NCBI RefSeq assembly: GCF_006716185.1 | Contig: NZ_VFOP01000001.1 | Location: 3,348,001 to 3,412,000, forward strand | Direction: 5' to 3' | DNA from: Ornithinicoccus hortensis | Lineage (GTDB): Bacteria > Actinomycetota > Actinomycetes > Actinomycetales > Dermatophilaceae | Length of the DNA: 64,000 nucleotides | Made by a program: the position numbers and the translations under genes | Shown here: in pieces, positions 16,997-25,876 of the stretch | How the letters are laid out: each line of letters begins with the position of its first letter | Position numbering within the stretch: position 1 is the stretch's first letter | Notes under the pieces: generated by a model | What the model saw: only the letters and a program-made list of their open reading frames with translations | What the model was told of the DNA's origin: nothing | The model's database searches: none

Positions 16997-18568
16997 TCAG
17001 TACGCGCCGCTCTTCCGGCTGTCCAGGACCACCCGGAAGGTGCGCCAGATGATCATCAGGTCGAGCAGCGGCGTCCAGTTCTCCACGTAGTACAGGTCGA
17101 GACGGACAGCCTCTTCCCAGGCCAGTTCGGTGCGGCCACTGATCTGCCAGAGGCCGGTCATGCCCGGGTTCACCAGCAGTCGGCGACGGGTGTCCTGCTC
17201 GTACAGCTCGACCTCCTTGGGCAGCGGCGGCCGGGGGCCGACCAGGCTCATCTGCCCGAGCAGGACGTTCACCAGCTGGGGCAGCTCGTCCACGCTGTAC
17301 TTGCGCAGGTACTTGCCGACCCGGGTGACCCGCGGGTCCTCCCGGATCTTGAACAGCGGTCCGGCGCCCTCGTTCTGGGCCTGCAGCTCGGCCAACCGCG
17401 CCTCGGCGTCCACGGCCATGCTGCGGAACTTGATCATCTGGAACGGGGTGCCGTTGCGGCCCACCCGCTCCTGCCGGAAGAACACGGGCCCCGGGTCGTC
17501 CATCCGCACCAGCAGCGCGACGACGAGGAACACCGGGGCCAGCAGCAGCAGCCCGAATGCGGCACCGACCCGGTCCAGGACCGACTTGACGATGGCGCGG
17601 GGACCGGTGAAGCGCGGCGCCTCGACGTGGATCAGCGGCAGCCCGTCGATCGGGCGGGTGACCACGCGCGGGCCCGCGACGTCCATGATGCCGGGAGCGA
17701 CCACGAGCTCGATGGTGGTGCCCTCCAACGCCCACCCGAGCCGGCGCAGCCCCTTGGTGCCCAGACCGGCCGAGCTGGAAACGGCGATGACGTCGACCCG
17801 GTGCGCGAGCGCCTGGACCAACACGTCGGCCTCCCGGCCGAGCACCTGCGTCTTCTCGTCGAACTTGACCGCCGGGTCGTCGGTGCAGACGCCGAGCACC
17901 TTGTAGCCAGCGCCCGGGGTGCGCGCCAGCGCGGTGGACAGGCCCTGGACGTGATCGTAGTCACCGACCAGGAGCACCCGGTCCGACATCCGGCCGGCCG
18001 CGCGCTGGGTCACCAGCCACTTGCGCGCCGTCCAGCGGCCGGCCAGCAGCAGCAGGGTGGCCAGCGGGAAGGCGTACAGCACGTAGCGGTGCGCACCGTT
18101 GACCTGGTAGGCGAAGGCGGCGACGGAGAACGCGGCGAGCAGCCAGATGCTGGCCGTGACCACGTTGCGGTACTCCTGGATGCCGTGCCCGATCACCCGG
18201 GCGTCGTAGGTGTTGTGCCACTGCAGCAGGAGCATCCAGCCCACGGCCAGGCCCAGACCGAGGATGATCGTGCGCAGCTGGTCCGGTGAGGACTCCGAGG
18301 TCGGGAACAGGTTGACCTCGCCCAGTCCGACGAACTGGACCGCGACGATCGCGATAAGCACCATCGCGAGATCGAGCGCGCGGACGGCATACAGGTAGCG
18401 GGTGAGGTACCGGCGCAGGCCCACCGGCCGACGACCGGAGGCCTGGGCCCGGGTGCCGAAGTCGGGCATCACGAACAGCGGTGGCGCGTGGCGTCCGTCG
18501 GCTACACTTCCCCCGCCCATCGCTCCGAGCAGCGATTCCCCTGCCTCGGCTCGCAAATGTGCAGACAT
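16997..18568 (-). CDS. polyprenyl-phosphate sugar-1-phosphate transferase (exopolysaccharide initiation)
   Basis: A 523-aa membrane enzyme that moves a sugar-1-phosphate from a nucleotide sugar to undecaprenyl/decaprenyl phosphate, the first step of a surface polysaccharide. An N-terminal region with about five membrane helices (~55-180) is followed by a CoA-binding-like Rossmann domain (~190-310) and the C-terminal catalytic bacterial sugar transferase domain. That domain shows PVFFRQERVGRNGTPF, MIKFRSM, DELPQLVNVLLGQMSLVGPRP and the GLWQISGR stretch. The ATG at 18568 has AGGAATGAG upstream and is preferred to the longer frame. No glycosyltransferase or Wzx/Wzy gene is adjacent, so it is an orphan here. 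Confidence 0.93.
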   Translation of the reverse strand: MSAHLRAEAGESLLGAMGGGSVADGRHAPPLFVMPDFGTRAQASGRRPVGLRRYLTRYLYAVRALDLAMVLIAIVAVQFVGLGEVNLFPTSESSPDQLRTIILGLGLAVGWMLLLQWHNTYDARVIGHGIQEYRNVVTASIWLLAAFSVAAFAYQVNGAHRYVLYAFPLATLLLLAGRWTARKWLVTQRAAGRMSDRVLLVGDYDHVQGLSTALARTPGAGYKVLGVCTDDPAVKFDEKTQVLGREADVLVQALAHRVDVIAVSSSAGLGTKGLRRLGWALEGTTIELVVAPGIMDVAGPRVVTRPIDGLPLIHVEAPRFTGPRAIVKSVLDRVGAAFGLLLLAPVFLVVALLVRMDDPGPVFFRQERVGRNGTPFQMIKFRSMAVDAEARLAELQAQNEGAGPLFKIREDPRVTRVGKYLRKYSVDELPQLVNVLLGQMSLVGPRPPLPKEVELYEQDTRRRLLVNPGMTGLWQISGRTELAWEEAVRLDLYYVENWTPLLDLMIIWRTFRVVLDSRKSGAY

Positions 18569-18648
18569 CTCATTCCTGGCGTTGTGTCGACTCAGTCGGG
18601 CTCGCCTCCGGGTCACCGAGGGCTTTTTACTGTTTCTTGACCATCAGC

Positions 18649-18654
18649 AGACTA
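18649..18654 (-). promoter_or_regulatory. possible -10 box for the sugar transferase gene
   Basis: TAGTCT on the minus strand fits TANNNT and would give a leader of about 75 bases. The 18617-18850 intergenic stretch is locally AT-richer and holds a T5 run and short inverted repeats (GGCAGG/CCTGCC around 18661-18684), but no convincing -35 box or promoter for the plus-strand gene. Confidence 0.3.
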
Positions 18655-18850
18655 GATGTTTGGCAGGCATTTGGCTAGTCCTGCCGCCGAAATCGTCCCG
18701 GAAGGTCCTTCGGTGCATCGCGGGGGAAGAGTCGCCCCCGACCGTCCTGATACATGGAGGCGCTCGGCGGACACACACCGTGGGTGCTGTTGTCCACGGG
18801 AAACTTGGTGCAGGATGACCCCACAGACCGCCCGACGGAAGGACGACCCC

Positions 18851-19780
18851 ATGACCCGGCGAACCACCAAGAGCGCGACCCGCTCCCTGATCGCAGTGGC
18901 GGCCCTCGGGCTCGTACTCGCCTCGTGCGGGTCCGACGAGGGCGACCCCGGGGATGCCGGGGGTGGCGACAGCAGCGCCGGTGAGGAGGGCGCGGGTGGC
19001 GGCACGACGGTCGAGGCCGACGAGGAGCTGGCCGCCATGGTGCCCGAGGACATCGCCGAGGCCGGGGTGCTCCGGGTCGGCACGGACGCGTCCTACGCGC
19101 CCAACGAGTTCTTCGACGAGGACGGCTCCACCATCGTGGGCTTCGACGTCGACCTGTTCGACGCCGTCGCGGCCAAGCTCGGCCTGGAGACGCAGTGGGA
19201 GAACTCCTCCTTCGACACGATCATCGTGGGCGTCTCCAGCGACAAGTACGACGTGGGCGTCTCCAGCTTCACGATCAACGAGGACCGCAAGACGCAGGTC
19301 AACATGATCAGCTACTACAACGCGGGCACCCAGTGGGCGGTGGCGACCGGCAACCCCGACGGCGTCGACCCCGACGACGCGTGCGGGCTGATCGTCGCCG
19401 TGCAGACGGGCACCGTCCAGGAGGAGGACGACCTGCCGGTCCGGCAGGAGGCCTGCGGCGACAACCCGTTCACCGTCCAGTCCTACGAGGGCCAGGACGA
19501 GGCGACTTCCGCGCTGGTGACCGGCAAGGCACAGGCGATGCTGGCCGACTCCCCCATCATCGGCTACGCGGTCTCCCAGACAAACGGCCAGATCGAGGCG
19601 GTCGGTGAGGTCTACGACGCCGCCCCCTACGGCTATGTGGCACCGCTGGAGGACACCGACCTCGCCGATGCCCTCGCCGCGGCCCTGACCTCCCTGGAGG
19701 AGGACGGCACCTACGGCGAGATCCTCGCCGAGTGGGGTGTCGAGGACGGCGCGATCGACGACTTCGCCGTCAACCCCTGA
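18851..19780 (+). CDS. polar amino-acid ABC transporter substrate-binding lipoprotein
   Basis: This is a 309-aa family-3 solute-binding lipoprotein. It has a signal peptide with lipobox LASC (Cys near residue 25), a ~35-residue Gly/Glu/Asp linker, then the binding fold beginning VLRVGTDASYAPNEF and including GFDVDLFDAVAAKLG. Family-3 proteins bind polar amino acids such as glutamine, glutamate, arginine or histidine. The ATG at 18851 is chosen for the GGAAGGACG ribosome site and the correct signal peptide. It heads an SBP-permease-ATPase operon. Confidence 0.94.
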   Translation: MTRRTTKSATRSLIAVAALGLVLASCGSDEGDPGDAGGGDSSAGEEGAGGGTTVEADEELAAMVPEDIAEAGVLRVGTDASYAPNEFFDEDGSTIVGFDVDLFDAVAAKLGLETQWENSSFDTIIVGVSSDKYDVGVSSFTINEDRKTQVNMISYYNAGTQWAVATGNPDGVDPDDACGLIVAVQTGTVQEEDDLPVRQEACGDNPFTVQSYEGQDEATSALVTGKAQAMLADSPIIGYAVSQTNGQIEAVGEVYDAAPYGYVAPLEDTDLADALAAALTSLEEDGTYGEILAEWGVEDGAIDDFAVNP

Positions 19781-19781
19781 G

Positions 19782-20747
19782 ATGAGTCAGACCCCTGCCG
19801 GCCCCGAGGCGGGGGCCGAGGAACGACCGGGGCGGATCGACGCCGTCCCGGTCCGCCACCCCGGGCGGTGGCTCGGCGTGGCGATCATCAGCGTGCTGGT
19901 GGCGATGTTCGTCAACATGCTGATCACCAACGAGAAGTTCAACTGGCCGTTCGTCTTCGAGTCGATGTTCAAGCCGCCGGTGATCAACGGCCTGCTGATG
20001 GGCACCCTGGTGGTCACCGCCCTGGCCATGCTCATCGGCGTGACGCTGGGCGTCCTGCTGGCCGTGATGCGGTTGTCCCCCAACCCGGTGCTCTCCGGCG
20101 TGGCGTTCGCGTTCGTCTGGTTCTTCCGCGGGGTGCCCCGCCTGGTGCTGCTCACCATCATGGGCAGCCTGGGCATCCTGTTCATCGGCGGCCTGGACAT
20201 CGGCATCCCGTTCGACCAGCAGATCCTCGGCCTGTTCGGGATCGATGGTGACTGGCGCTTCCTGACCCTGGACGCCAACCAGGTCTTCGTCGGGGTCGCC
20301 GGCGGCGCGATCGGCCTGGGCCTGTCCGAGGCCGCCTACATGGCCGAGATCGCCCGGGCGGGGATCCTGTCCGTCGATAGCGGCCAGACGGAGGCCGCCG
20401 AGGCGCTGGGCATGGACGGCAGCACCACCATGCGGCGGATCGTGCTCCCCCAGGCGATGCGGGTGATCGTGCCCCCGACCGGCAACGAGCTGATCTCGAT
20501 GGTCAAGGACACCTCCCTGCTGATCGGCGTGCCGGTCAGCACCGAGTTGTTCTTCCAGCTCAGGTCCATCGGGTCGCGCACCTACGAGGTCTTCCCGGTG
20601 CTCGTGGCCGCCTGCATCTGGTACCTGATCATCGGCAGCATCCTGATGGTCGGTCAGTACTACCTGGAGCGCTACTTCAACCGTGGCTACGGCGCCCGCC
20701 GCGACGCCGCGCCGGTAGCGGCCAACGACACGGCGGAGGGAGTGTGA
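19782..20747 (+). CDS. polar amino-acid ABC transporter permease
   Basis: A 321-aa HisM/GlnP-type permease. After a ~50-residue cytoplasmic N-terminus it has about five membrane segments. The EAA loop that contacts the ATPase is clear ([17 protein letters not shown], near residues 185-215). The long first periplasmic insertion with [12 protein letters not shown] is typical of actinobacterial members. It starts one base after the SBP stop. A single permease implies a homodimer. Confidence 0.94.
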   Translation: MSQTPAGPEAGAEERPGRIDAVPVRHPGRWLGVAIISVLVAMFVNMLITNEKFNWPFVFESMFKPPVINGLLMGTLVVTALAMLIGVTLGVLLAVMRLSPNPVLSGVAFAFVWFFRGVPRLVLLTIMGSLGILFIGGLDIGIPFDQQILGLFGIDGDWRFLTLDANQVFVGVAGGAIGLGLSEAAYMAEIARAGILSVDSGQTEAAEALGMDGSTTMRRIVLPQAMRVIVPPTGNELISMVKDTSLLIGVPVSTELFFQLRSIGSRTYEVFPVLVAACIWYLIIGSILMVGQYYLERYFNRGYGARRDAAPVAANDTAEGV

Positions 20748-21580
20748 TGGGTATGCAGCCACTCGTCCGCGCGGTCAACGTCACCAAGGCGTTCGGCCAC
20801 AACGAGGTGCTCAAGGGGATCGACCTGTCCGTGGAGTCCGGCCAGGTCGTCACCCTGCTGGGCCCCTCGGGTTCGGGCAAGACCACCTTCCTGCGCTGCA
20901 TCAACCAGTTGGAGACCATCGACGGCGGCCGGATCTGGGTCGACGGCGACCTGATGGGCTACCGGGAGGACGGCGGCAAGCTCTACCGCCTGACCGACCG
21001 GCAGATCGCCGCGCAGCGGCGCAACATCGGCATGGTCTTCCAGCGGTTCAACCTGTTCCCGCACAAGACGGTGCTGGAGAACATCTGCGAGGCACCCGTC
21101 GTGGTCCAGGGGCGCAAGCGCCGGGCCGTGGAACAGGAGGCGCTGACCCTCCTGGAGCGGGTCGGTCTGCAGGACAAACCGCGGGCCTACCCCAACCAGC
21201 TCTCCGGCGGCCAGCAGCAGCGCGTGGCGATCGCCCGGGCGCTGGCGATGTCCCCCAAGCTAATGCTCTTCGACGAGCCGACGTCCGCGCTGGACCCCGA
21301 ACTCGTCGGGGACGTCCTGGCCGTGATGCGCGACCTGGCGCTGAGCGGCATGACCATGGTCGTGGTCACCCACGAGATGGCCTTCGCCCGGGACGTGAGC
21401 GACCACGTGGTCTTCATGGACGGCGGGGTCGTCGTCGAGGAAGGGCCACCGAAGGAGGTCCTGGTCAACCCGCAGCACAACCGGACCCGCAACTTCCTGC
21501 AGCGGGTCCGCGAGGAGCACGCCGACGGGGTCGAGGAGGTGCCGGACCACGTCCGGCAGCCGGGCGAGCCCGTCGACTGA
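20747..21580 (+). CDS. polar amino-acid ABC transporter ATP-binding protein
   Basis: A 277-aa GlnQ/HisP-type ATPase with Walker [10 protein letters not shown] (near residue 39), Q-loop [10 protein letters not shown], signature [15 protein letters not shown] and Walker [15 protein letters not shown]. It energises import by the preceding permease and binding protein. The permease stop overlaps the start region; GTG 20744 and ATG 20747 are both possible, and the spacing to GGAGGG favours 20747. Confidence 0.95.
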   Translation: MGMQPLVRAVNVTKAFGHNEVLKGIDLSVESGQVVTLLGPSGSGKTTFLRCINQLETIDGGRIWVDGDLMGYREDGGKLYRLTDRQIAAQRRNIGMVFQRFNLFPHKTVLENICEAPVVVQGRKRRAVEQEALTLLERVGLQDKPRAYPNQLSGGQQQRVAIARALAMSPKLMLFDEPTSALDPELVGDVLAVMRDLALSGMTMVVVTHEMAFARDVSDHVVFMDGGVVVEEGPPKEVLVNPQHNRTRNFLQRVREEHADGVEEVPDHVRQPGEPVD

Positions 21581-21606
21581 TGCCTCCCTGACGGGCGGCC
21601 TCCCGG

Positions 21607-22182
21607 TCAGCGCCCGGTGAGCGCCCGCGACAGGTGCGGGAGCAACGCGGCGACCTGGTCGCTCATCAGCTGGTAGGTGGCGGCGGACCGCATGTAGGGG
21701 TCGACGATGTCGACCGCGGCGGCCTCCCGCGGGGGACGCAGCCCCCGTTGCGCGGCCAGCGCCCCGGTGACCTCCCGGACCCACTGGGCACTGTCGTCGG
21801 TGTCCGGCAGGTCCTCCGCGGGCAGGTGCTCGGCGAGGTCGGCGAAGTCGCCGACGGTGAAGGTGTAGCGCAACGCCTTGGGATAGGTCTTCACGACGGC
21901 GGCCCGGTGCTCCCGGGTCGCGGTCAGCACCAGATCGGCCGCGGCCACCAGGTCGCGGGTGAGTTGCCGGGAGACGAAGCCGTCGGCGCTGCCGCCGAAG
22001 CCGGCCAGGCGCTCCGCGGACTGCTCGTCCATCGGATGGCCGACCATGGCCATCGTCCCAGCGCTCCGCACCGGCACGGTGCCGGCGCCCCACCGCTCGT
22101 CCACCATCCCCTGCAGCACGCGCTCGAGCAGCGGCGAGCGGCAGATGTTGCCGGTGCACACGGTCAGGATCTGTCCCTCCAT
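21607..22182 (-). CDS. low-molecular-weight protein tyrosine phosphatase
   Basis: A 191-aa LMW-PTP. The phosphate-binding loop VCTGNICRSP at residues 8-17 gives the C-x5-R-S signature, and the late acid Asp is in VDPYM near residue 162. Such enzymes act on tyrosine kinases of polysaccharide export or on arginine phosphate; the partner is unknown here. It lies 10 bases after tsaE but has its own -10 box, so it is only partly tied to the alr unit. The position would normally hold tsaB in related genomes. Confidence 0.92.
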   Translation of the reverse strand: MEGQILTVCTGNICRSPLLERVLQGMVDERWGAGTVPVRSAGTMAMVGHPMDEQSAERLAGFGGSADGFVSRQLTRDLVAAADLVLTATREHRAAVVKTYPKALRYTFTVGDFADLAEHLPAEDLPDTDDSAQWVREVTGALAAQRGLRPPREAAAVDIVDPYMRSAATYQLMSDQVAALLPHLSRALTGR

Positions 22183-22189
22183 GACCCGG

Positions 22190-22195
22190 ACTCTA
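22190..22195 (-). promoter_or_regulatory. -10 box of the phosphatase gene, built on the tsaE stop codon
   Basis: TAGAGT on the minus strand begins with the TAG stop of tsaE and lies seven bases before the phosphatase ATG. This implies an internal, leaderless promoter. Confidence 0.55.
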
Positions 22196-22744
22196 CGGGG
22201 CGGCCGAGGTCACCTCGGCCAGGGCCTGCACGACCTCGCTCTCCGACCAGCGCTGCCCCACGGTCCGCAGGGTGGCGACCCGATAGTCCGGCAGCGCGCC
22301 GGGGTCCGGCACGGCACGTCCCGCCACCGGCGGCTCCGCCACCTCCTCGGGGTGCCGGAGCACGACCTCCAGCCGGGCCTCGGTCAGCTGCTCGACCAGG
22401 CCCTGCCCCCACTCCACGACCGTGACCGAGGACTCGACGGAGTCGTCCAGGTCCAGGTCGTCCAGCTCGGCCGCCCCGTCCAGGCGGTAGGCGTCCACGT
22501 GCACCAGGGCCGGGCCGCCGACCTCCGAGGGGTGCACCCGGGAGATGACGAAGGTCGGCGAGATGATCGGTCCCCGCACCCCGAGCCCCTCGGCGAGGCC
22601 CTGGGTCAGGGTCGTCTTGCCGGCGCCTAGCCCACCGACCAGGAGCACCAGGTCGCCGGCCCGCAGCAGCCTGCCGAGGGCGGCACCGAACCGGCGGGTC
22701 TCCTCCGCGTCGGCCAGCCGCCGGGTCAGCTGCTGCCCGGTCAC
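22193..22744 (-). CDS. tsaE: tRNA threonylcarbamoyladenosine synthesis ATPase TsaE
   Basis: A 183-aa P-loop protein needed with TsaB and TsaD to make t6A37 in tRNAs reading ANN codons. Walker A is GGLGAGKTT near residue 38, followed by the family motifs SPTFVISRVH, HVDAYRLDG and VVEWGQ. The GTG start overlaps the stop of the alpha/beta hydrolase gene. In most actinobacteria tsaB, rimI and tsaD follow directly; here they do not. Confidence 0.95.
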   Translation of the reverse strand: MTGQQLTRRLADAEETRRFGAALGRLLRAGDLVLLVGGLGAGKTTLTQGLAEGLGVRGPIISPTFVISRVHPSEVGGPALVHVDAYRLDGAAELDDLDLDDSVESSVTVVEWGQGLVEQLTEARLEVVLRHPEEVAEPPVAGRAVPDPGALPDYRVATLRTVGQRWSESEVVQALAEVTSAAP

Positions 22745-23934
22745 GCGTCCGTGCGCCGCGGCTGCGCCCGGCGCCTCGTCGGGCGGGTGGCCCGGTCGCG
22801 GCGCTGCTTGTCCAGGTCGGTGACCCTGCGCCGGGACCCACGGGTCGCCCGCGAGGCCGCCGGCGCCGGGGTGACGGCGGCCCGCTCGGCGCGCCGGGCC
22901 AGGGCCAGGATCTGCTCGCCGACGACCTGGGGGTGCTCCAGCATGATGATGTGCCCGGCGTCGGCCACCACCACGTGGTCGGCACCCGGCAGCAGCTCCA
23001 CGATCTCGTCGCTGTGCTCGGTCGAGGTCAGGATGTCCTTGTCCCCGTTGAGCACCAGCACCTCCACCCCGTCCAGGTTGGCCAGCGCCGCCCGCTTGTC
23101 GTGCCGGTTCAGGGCGGGGGTGTAGGAGGCCATCACCTCCATGGTGGTGCCGAAGATCATGTCGGCGGTGAGCCGCACCACAGACAACGGCACCGGCGAG
23201 GCGAACGAGCCCCGGTCGACCAGGAACTCCTGGAGCTGCCGCCCGCCGCGCATCACCGAGTCGACGACCTCCTGCCGGCCGGCCATGGTCGACATCGCCA
23301 CCGGGCCGAGCCGGTTCACCACCCCGCCGAGCAGCTTGCCCATGCCCCAGGTGACCCGCTCCAGCCCACCGGCGCTGGTCGAGACGAGCGCCACGCCGAC
23401 CACCCGCTCGCGGAACAGCTGGGGGTCCGCCTCGGCGAGGGCCATGATCGCCATCCCACCCATCGAGTGCCCCACGAGGACCAGGTCACCCTCCGGGACG
23501 ACCTCGTCGACCAGCCGGTGCAGGTCGGACCCGACCTGCTCCACCGTGTTGTGCGACGGCTCGCCCGTGCCGGACGACCCGTGCCCGCGCTTGTCCCACA
23601 CCACGACCCGGTAGCCGGCCTCGTGCAGCATCCGCCGCTGGTAGACCCAGCACCGCAGGTCCAGCGTGTAGCCGTGCCCGAGGACGATGGTCGGCCGGCC
23701 GGGTACCGGTTCGTCCGGCTCGTCGATCTCCACGTGCAGCGGCACGCCGTCGTCGGCGACCACCACGGCCGTGCTCGTCGGCTCCACGGTGAAGTCCTCG
23801 TCGGTGCCGAGCGCGACCGCGTGCTCCCGGTCCCGCCAGAGGCGGTCGATGGCCACCCCCGCCACCGTGGCCAGGCCGGCCGCCGCGACTCCGGCGCCGA
23901 TCCCCAACAGCTTGTTGCGATCCGTCTCGATCAC
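22741..23934 (-). CDS. membrane-anchored alpha/beta hydrolase with basic C-terminal tail
   Basis: A 397-aa alpha/beta-fold hydrolase. A hydrophobic segment at residues ~9-30 probably anchors it. The oxyanion region is LGHGYTLD, the nucleophile elbow GHSMGG (Ser near 159) and the catalytic His in ADAGHIIMLEHP near 330. The last ~50 residues are rich in Arg/Thr and look unstructured. The substrate is unknown; it could be a lipase or esterase. The GTG start overlaps the alr stop and its own stop overlaps tsaE, so it is a true member of the alr-tsaE transcript. Confidence 0.88.
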   Translation of the reverse strand: MIETDRNKLLGIGAGVAAAGLATVAGVAIDRLWRDREHAVALGTDEDFTVEPTSTAVVVADDGVPLHVEIDEPDEPVPGRPTIVLGHGYTLDLRCWVYQRRMLHEAGYRVVVWDKRGHGSSGTGEPSHNTVEQVGSDLHRLVDEVVPEGDLVLVGHSMGGMAIMALAEADPQLFRERVVGVALVSTSAGGLERVTWGMGKLLGGVVNRLGPVAMSTMAGRQEVVDSVMRGGRQLQEFLVDRGSFASPVPLSVVRLTADMIFGTTMEVMASYTPALNRHDKRAALANLDGVEVLVLNGDKDILTSTEHSDEIVELLPGADHVVVADAGHIIMLEHPQVVGEQILALARRAERAAVTPAPAASRATRGSRRRVTDLDKQRRDRATRPTRRRAQPRRTDA

Positions 23935-25175
23935 CCTTCCGCACCGCTCTGGACGGCCGCCGACGCGGCCGCGCTTCCGACATACACCCGGGGCACCCGG
24001 GGCCCGAACCGGGTGACGATCTCATAATTGATCGTCCCGACGGATTCTGCCCAATCCTGCGCCGTCGGCTCGCCCGCCGTGCCGGGGCCGAACAGCACCA
24101 CCTCGTCCCCCGCCCGCACCGGCAGGTCCCCCACGTCCACGACGAACTGGTCCATGCACACCCGCCCGGCGATCCGCCGCCGTTCCCCCTCCACCAGCAC
24201 GGACGCCCGGTTCGAGGCGTGCCGGGGCACCCCGTCGGCATAGCCGAGCGGGATGTCCACCAGCGTGGTCGGACCCGGGGTCGTGTAGGTGTGCCCGTAG
24301 GAGACCCCTTGCCCGCCGGGCACCCGCTTGACCACCGCCGCGCGGGCCACCGCGGTCATCGCCGGGACGAGGCCGAGCTGCTCGGGGGTGCCGATCTCGG
24401 GGGCCGGCGACAGGCCGTAGACGGACAGGCCGGGACGCACCAGGTCCCACGCGGACTCGGGGGTGGTCAGCGTCGCGGCCGAGTTGGACATGTGCCGCAC
24501 CTCGGGAGTCAGGCCGGCCCGCTCGGCGATCGCCACCGCATCGGCGAAGGCTTCCTGCTGGTGCCGCACCGTCGGGTGGCCGGGCGCGTCGGCGTAGGCG
24601 AAGTGGGTGAAGATCCCGACCACCCGGACCGCGCCCTCGGCCTCCAGCCGCCGGGCGTGGTCGACCAGGATCTGCCAGTCGGTATGCCGTGCGCCGGCGT
24701 CCGCGAGGAAGGCACCGTTGCGGCCCAACCCGGTGTCCACCTTCAGGTGCACCCGGGCGGTCTCCCCGGTAGCGCGGGCCGCCTCCAGCACGGCATCCAG
24801 CGTCCACGGCGCGGACGCCGCGAGGTCGATGCCCGCGGTGAGCGCCGGGGCGAAGTCCATCCCCGGCGCGTGCAACCAGGACAGCACCGGTGCGGTGATC
24901 CCCGCGGCGCGCAGCGCCAGGGCCTCCTGCAGCTGGGCCACGCCGAGCCAGCCGGCACCGCCGGCGAGCGCGGCGCGGGCGCTCGGCACCAGGCCGTGGC
25001 CGTAGGCGTCGGCCTTGACCACGGCCATCAGGTCGGCGGCGCCGGCCCGGCGGCGGAGCTCTCCCACATTGGCGGCGATGGCGTCGAGGTCGATCCGGAC
25101 CTCGGCGGGGTGCCGCAGGACGACCGGGTGCTCTCCGGTCTGCTGCGGCTCTGGTGTCGGCGGCGTGGCATTCAT
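23931..25175 (-). CDS. alr: alanine racemase
   Basis: A 414-aa PLP enzyme that makes D-alanine for peptidoglycan. The PLP lysine is in VVKADAYGHGL near residue 44. Also seen are KVDTGLGRNG, THFAYAD, VRPGLSVYG, the second catalytic Tyr in SYGHTY, and GRVCMDQFVVDVG. The ATG at 25175 matches the usual N-terminus (VRIDLDAIAANV follows within 30 residues); the longer frame upstream has no support. It heads the alr-hydrolase-tsaE unit. Confidence 0.96.
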   Translation of the reverse strand: MNATPPTPEPQQTGEHPVVLRHPAEVRIDLDAIAANVGELRRRAGAADLMAVVKADAYGHGLVPSARAALAGGAGWLGVAQLQEALALRAAGITAPVLSWLHAPGMDFAPALTAGIDLAASAPWTLDAVLEAARATGETARVHLKVDTGLGRNGAFLADAGARHTDWQILVDHARRLEAEGAVRVVGIFTHFAYADAPGHPTVRHQQEAFADAVAIAERAGLTPEVRHMSNSAATLTTPESAWDLVRPGLSVYGLSPAPEIGTPEQLGLVPAMTAVARAAVVKRVPGGQGVSYGHTYTTPGPTTLVDIPLGYADGVPRHASNRASVLVEGERRRIAGRVCMDQFVVDVGDLPVRAGDEVVLFGPGTAGEPTAQDWAESVGTINYEIVTRFGPRVPRVYVGSAAASAAVQSGAEG

Positions 25176-25235
25176 GGTGAGGGCCAGTCTGGCAGTCCGG
25201 TTGCCGTCCGGCGTGCACCTGGGCAGACTCGGGCC

Positions 25236-25823
25236 ATGAACGACCGGCATCCCGACCTCGATCCGGCGGGCGTCGCGCTGCTCAACGCGCTCGGCGCCGT
25301 GCACTCCGAGCACCTGGACCTGCCGACGCCGTGCCGGGACTGGCCGGTCAGTGTCCTGATCGCCCACCTGGACGAGTTGACCAAGGCGTTCGCCGACAGC
25401 GCGGCCCGGGAGTTCGGCCCCTGGACCGACAACCCGCCGGCCGAGCGCGAATTCGTGCTCGCACAGGGCTGGTCGACCCGGCTGCCCCGACACGTCCAGG
25501 AACTCGTCCTGGCCTGGCACGCCCCGGGGGTCTGGGACGGGGAGACCCGGATCGGCGGGGTCGACCAACCCGCCGAACAGGTCGGCCTGGCCGCGCTCAC
25601 CGAGGTGGTGCTGCACGGGTGGGACCTGTCCCGGGCGATCGGGGTGCCGTACGAGCCCGACGAGGCGACCGCCCGGGCCGTCCTGGACTACCTGGAGTCG
25701 CTCGGCGACGCGCGGGAGGGTGCCTACGGTCCGGCGGTCCCGCTGCCGGACGACCTCACCCCGGAGGCGGACACGCTGGACCGGGCACTCGCGCTCAGCG
25801 GGCGGTCCCCCGACTGGTCCTGA
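25236..25823 (+). CDS. maleylpyruvate isomerase N-terminal domain protein (TIGR03086-like)
   Basis: A 195-aa DinB-like protein, shorter than the one at 13.3 kb and without the C-terminal domain. LDLPTPCRDWPVSVLIAHLDEL and ALTEVVLHGWDLSRAIG correspond to the metal-ligand regions of the family. Members are usually called TIGR03086 family proteins of unknown substrate and may be mycothiol-dependent. It is divergent from alr; CAGACT six bases before the ATG may be a weak -10 box. Confidence 0.82.
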   Translation: MNDRHPDLDPAGVALLNALGAVHSEHLDLPTPCRDWPVSVLIAHLDELTKAFADSAAREFGPWTDNPPAEREFVLAQGWSTRLPRHVQELVLAWHAPGVWDGETRIGGVDQPAEQVGLAALTEVVLHGWDLSRAIGVPYEPDEATARAVLDYLESLGDAREGAYGPAVPLPDDLTPEADTLDRALALSGRSPDWS

Positions 25824-25876
25824 CCGGTCACGGGTCCCTGCGCCGGGCGGGGACCGCCGTTTGGTAGGCAGGTGGG

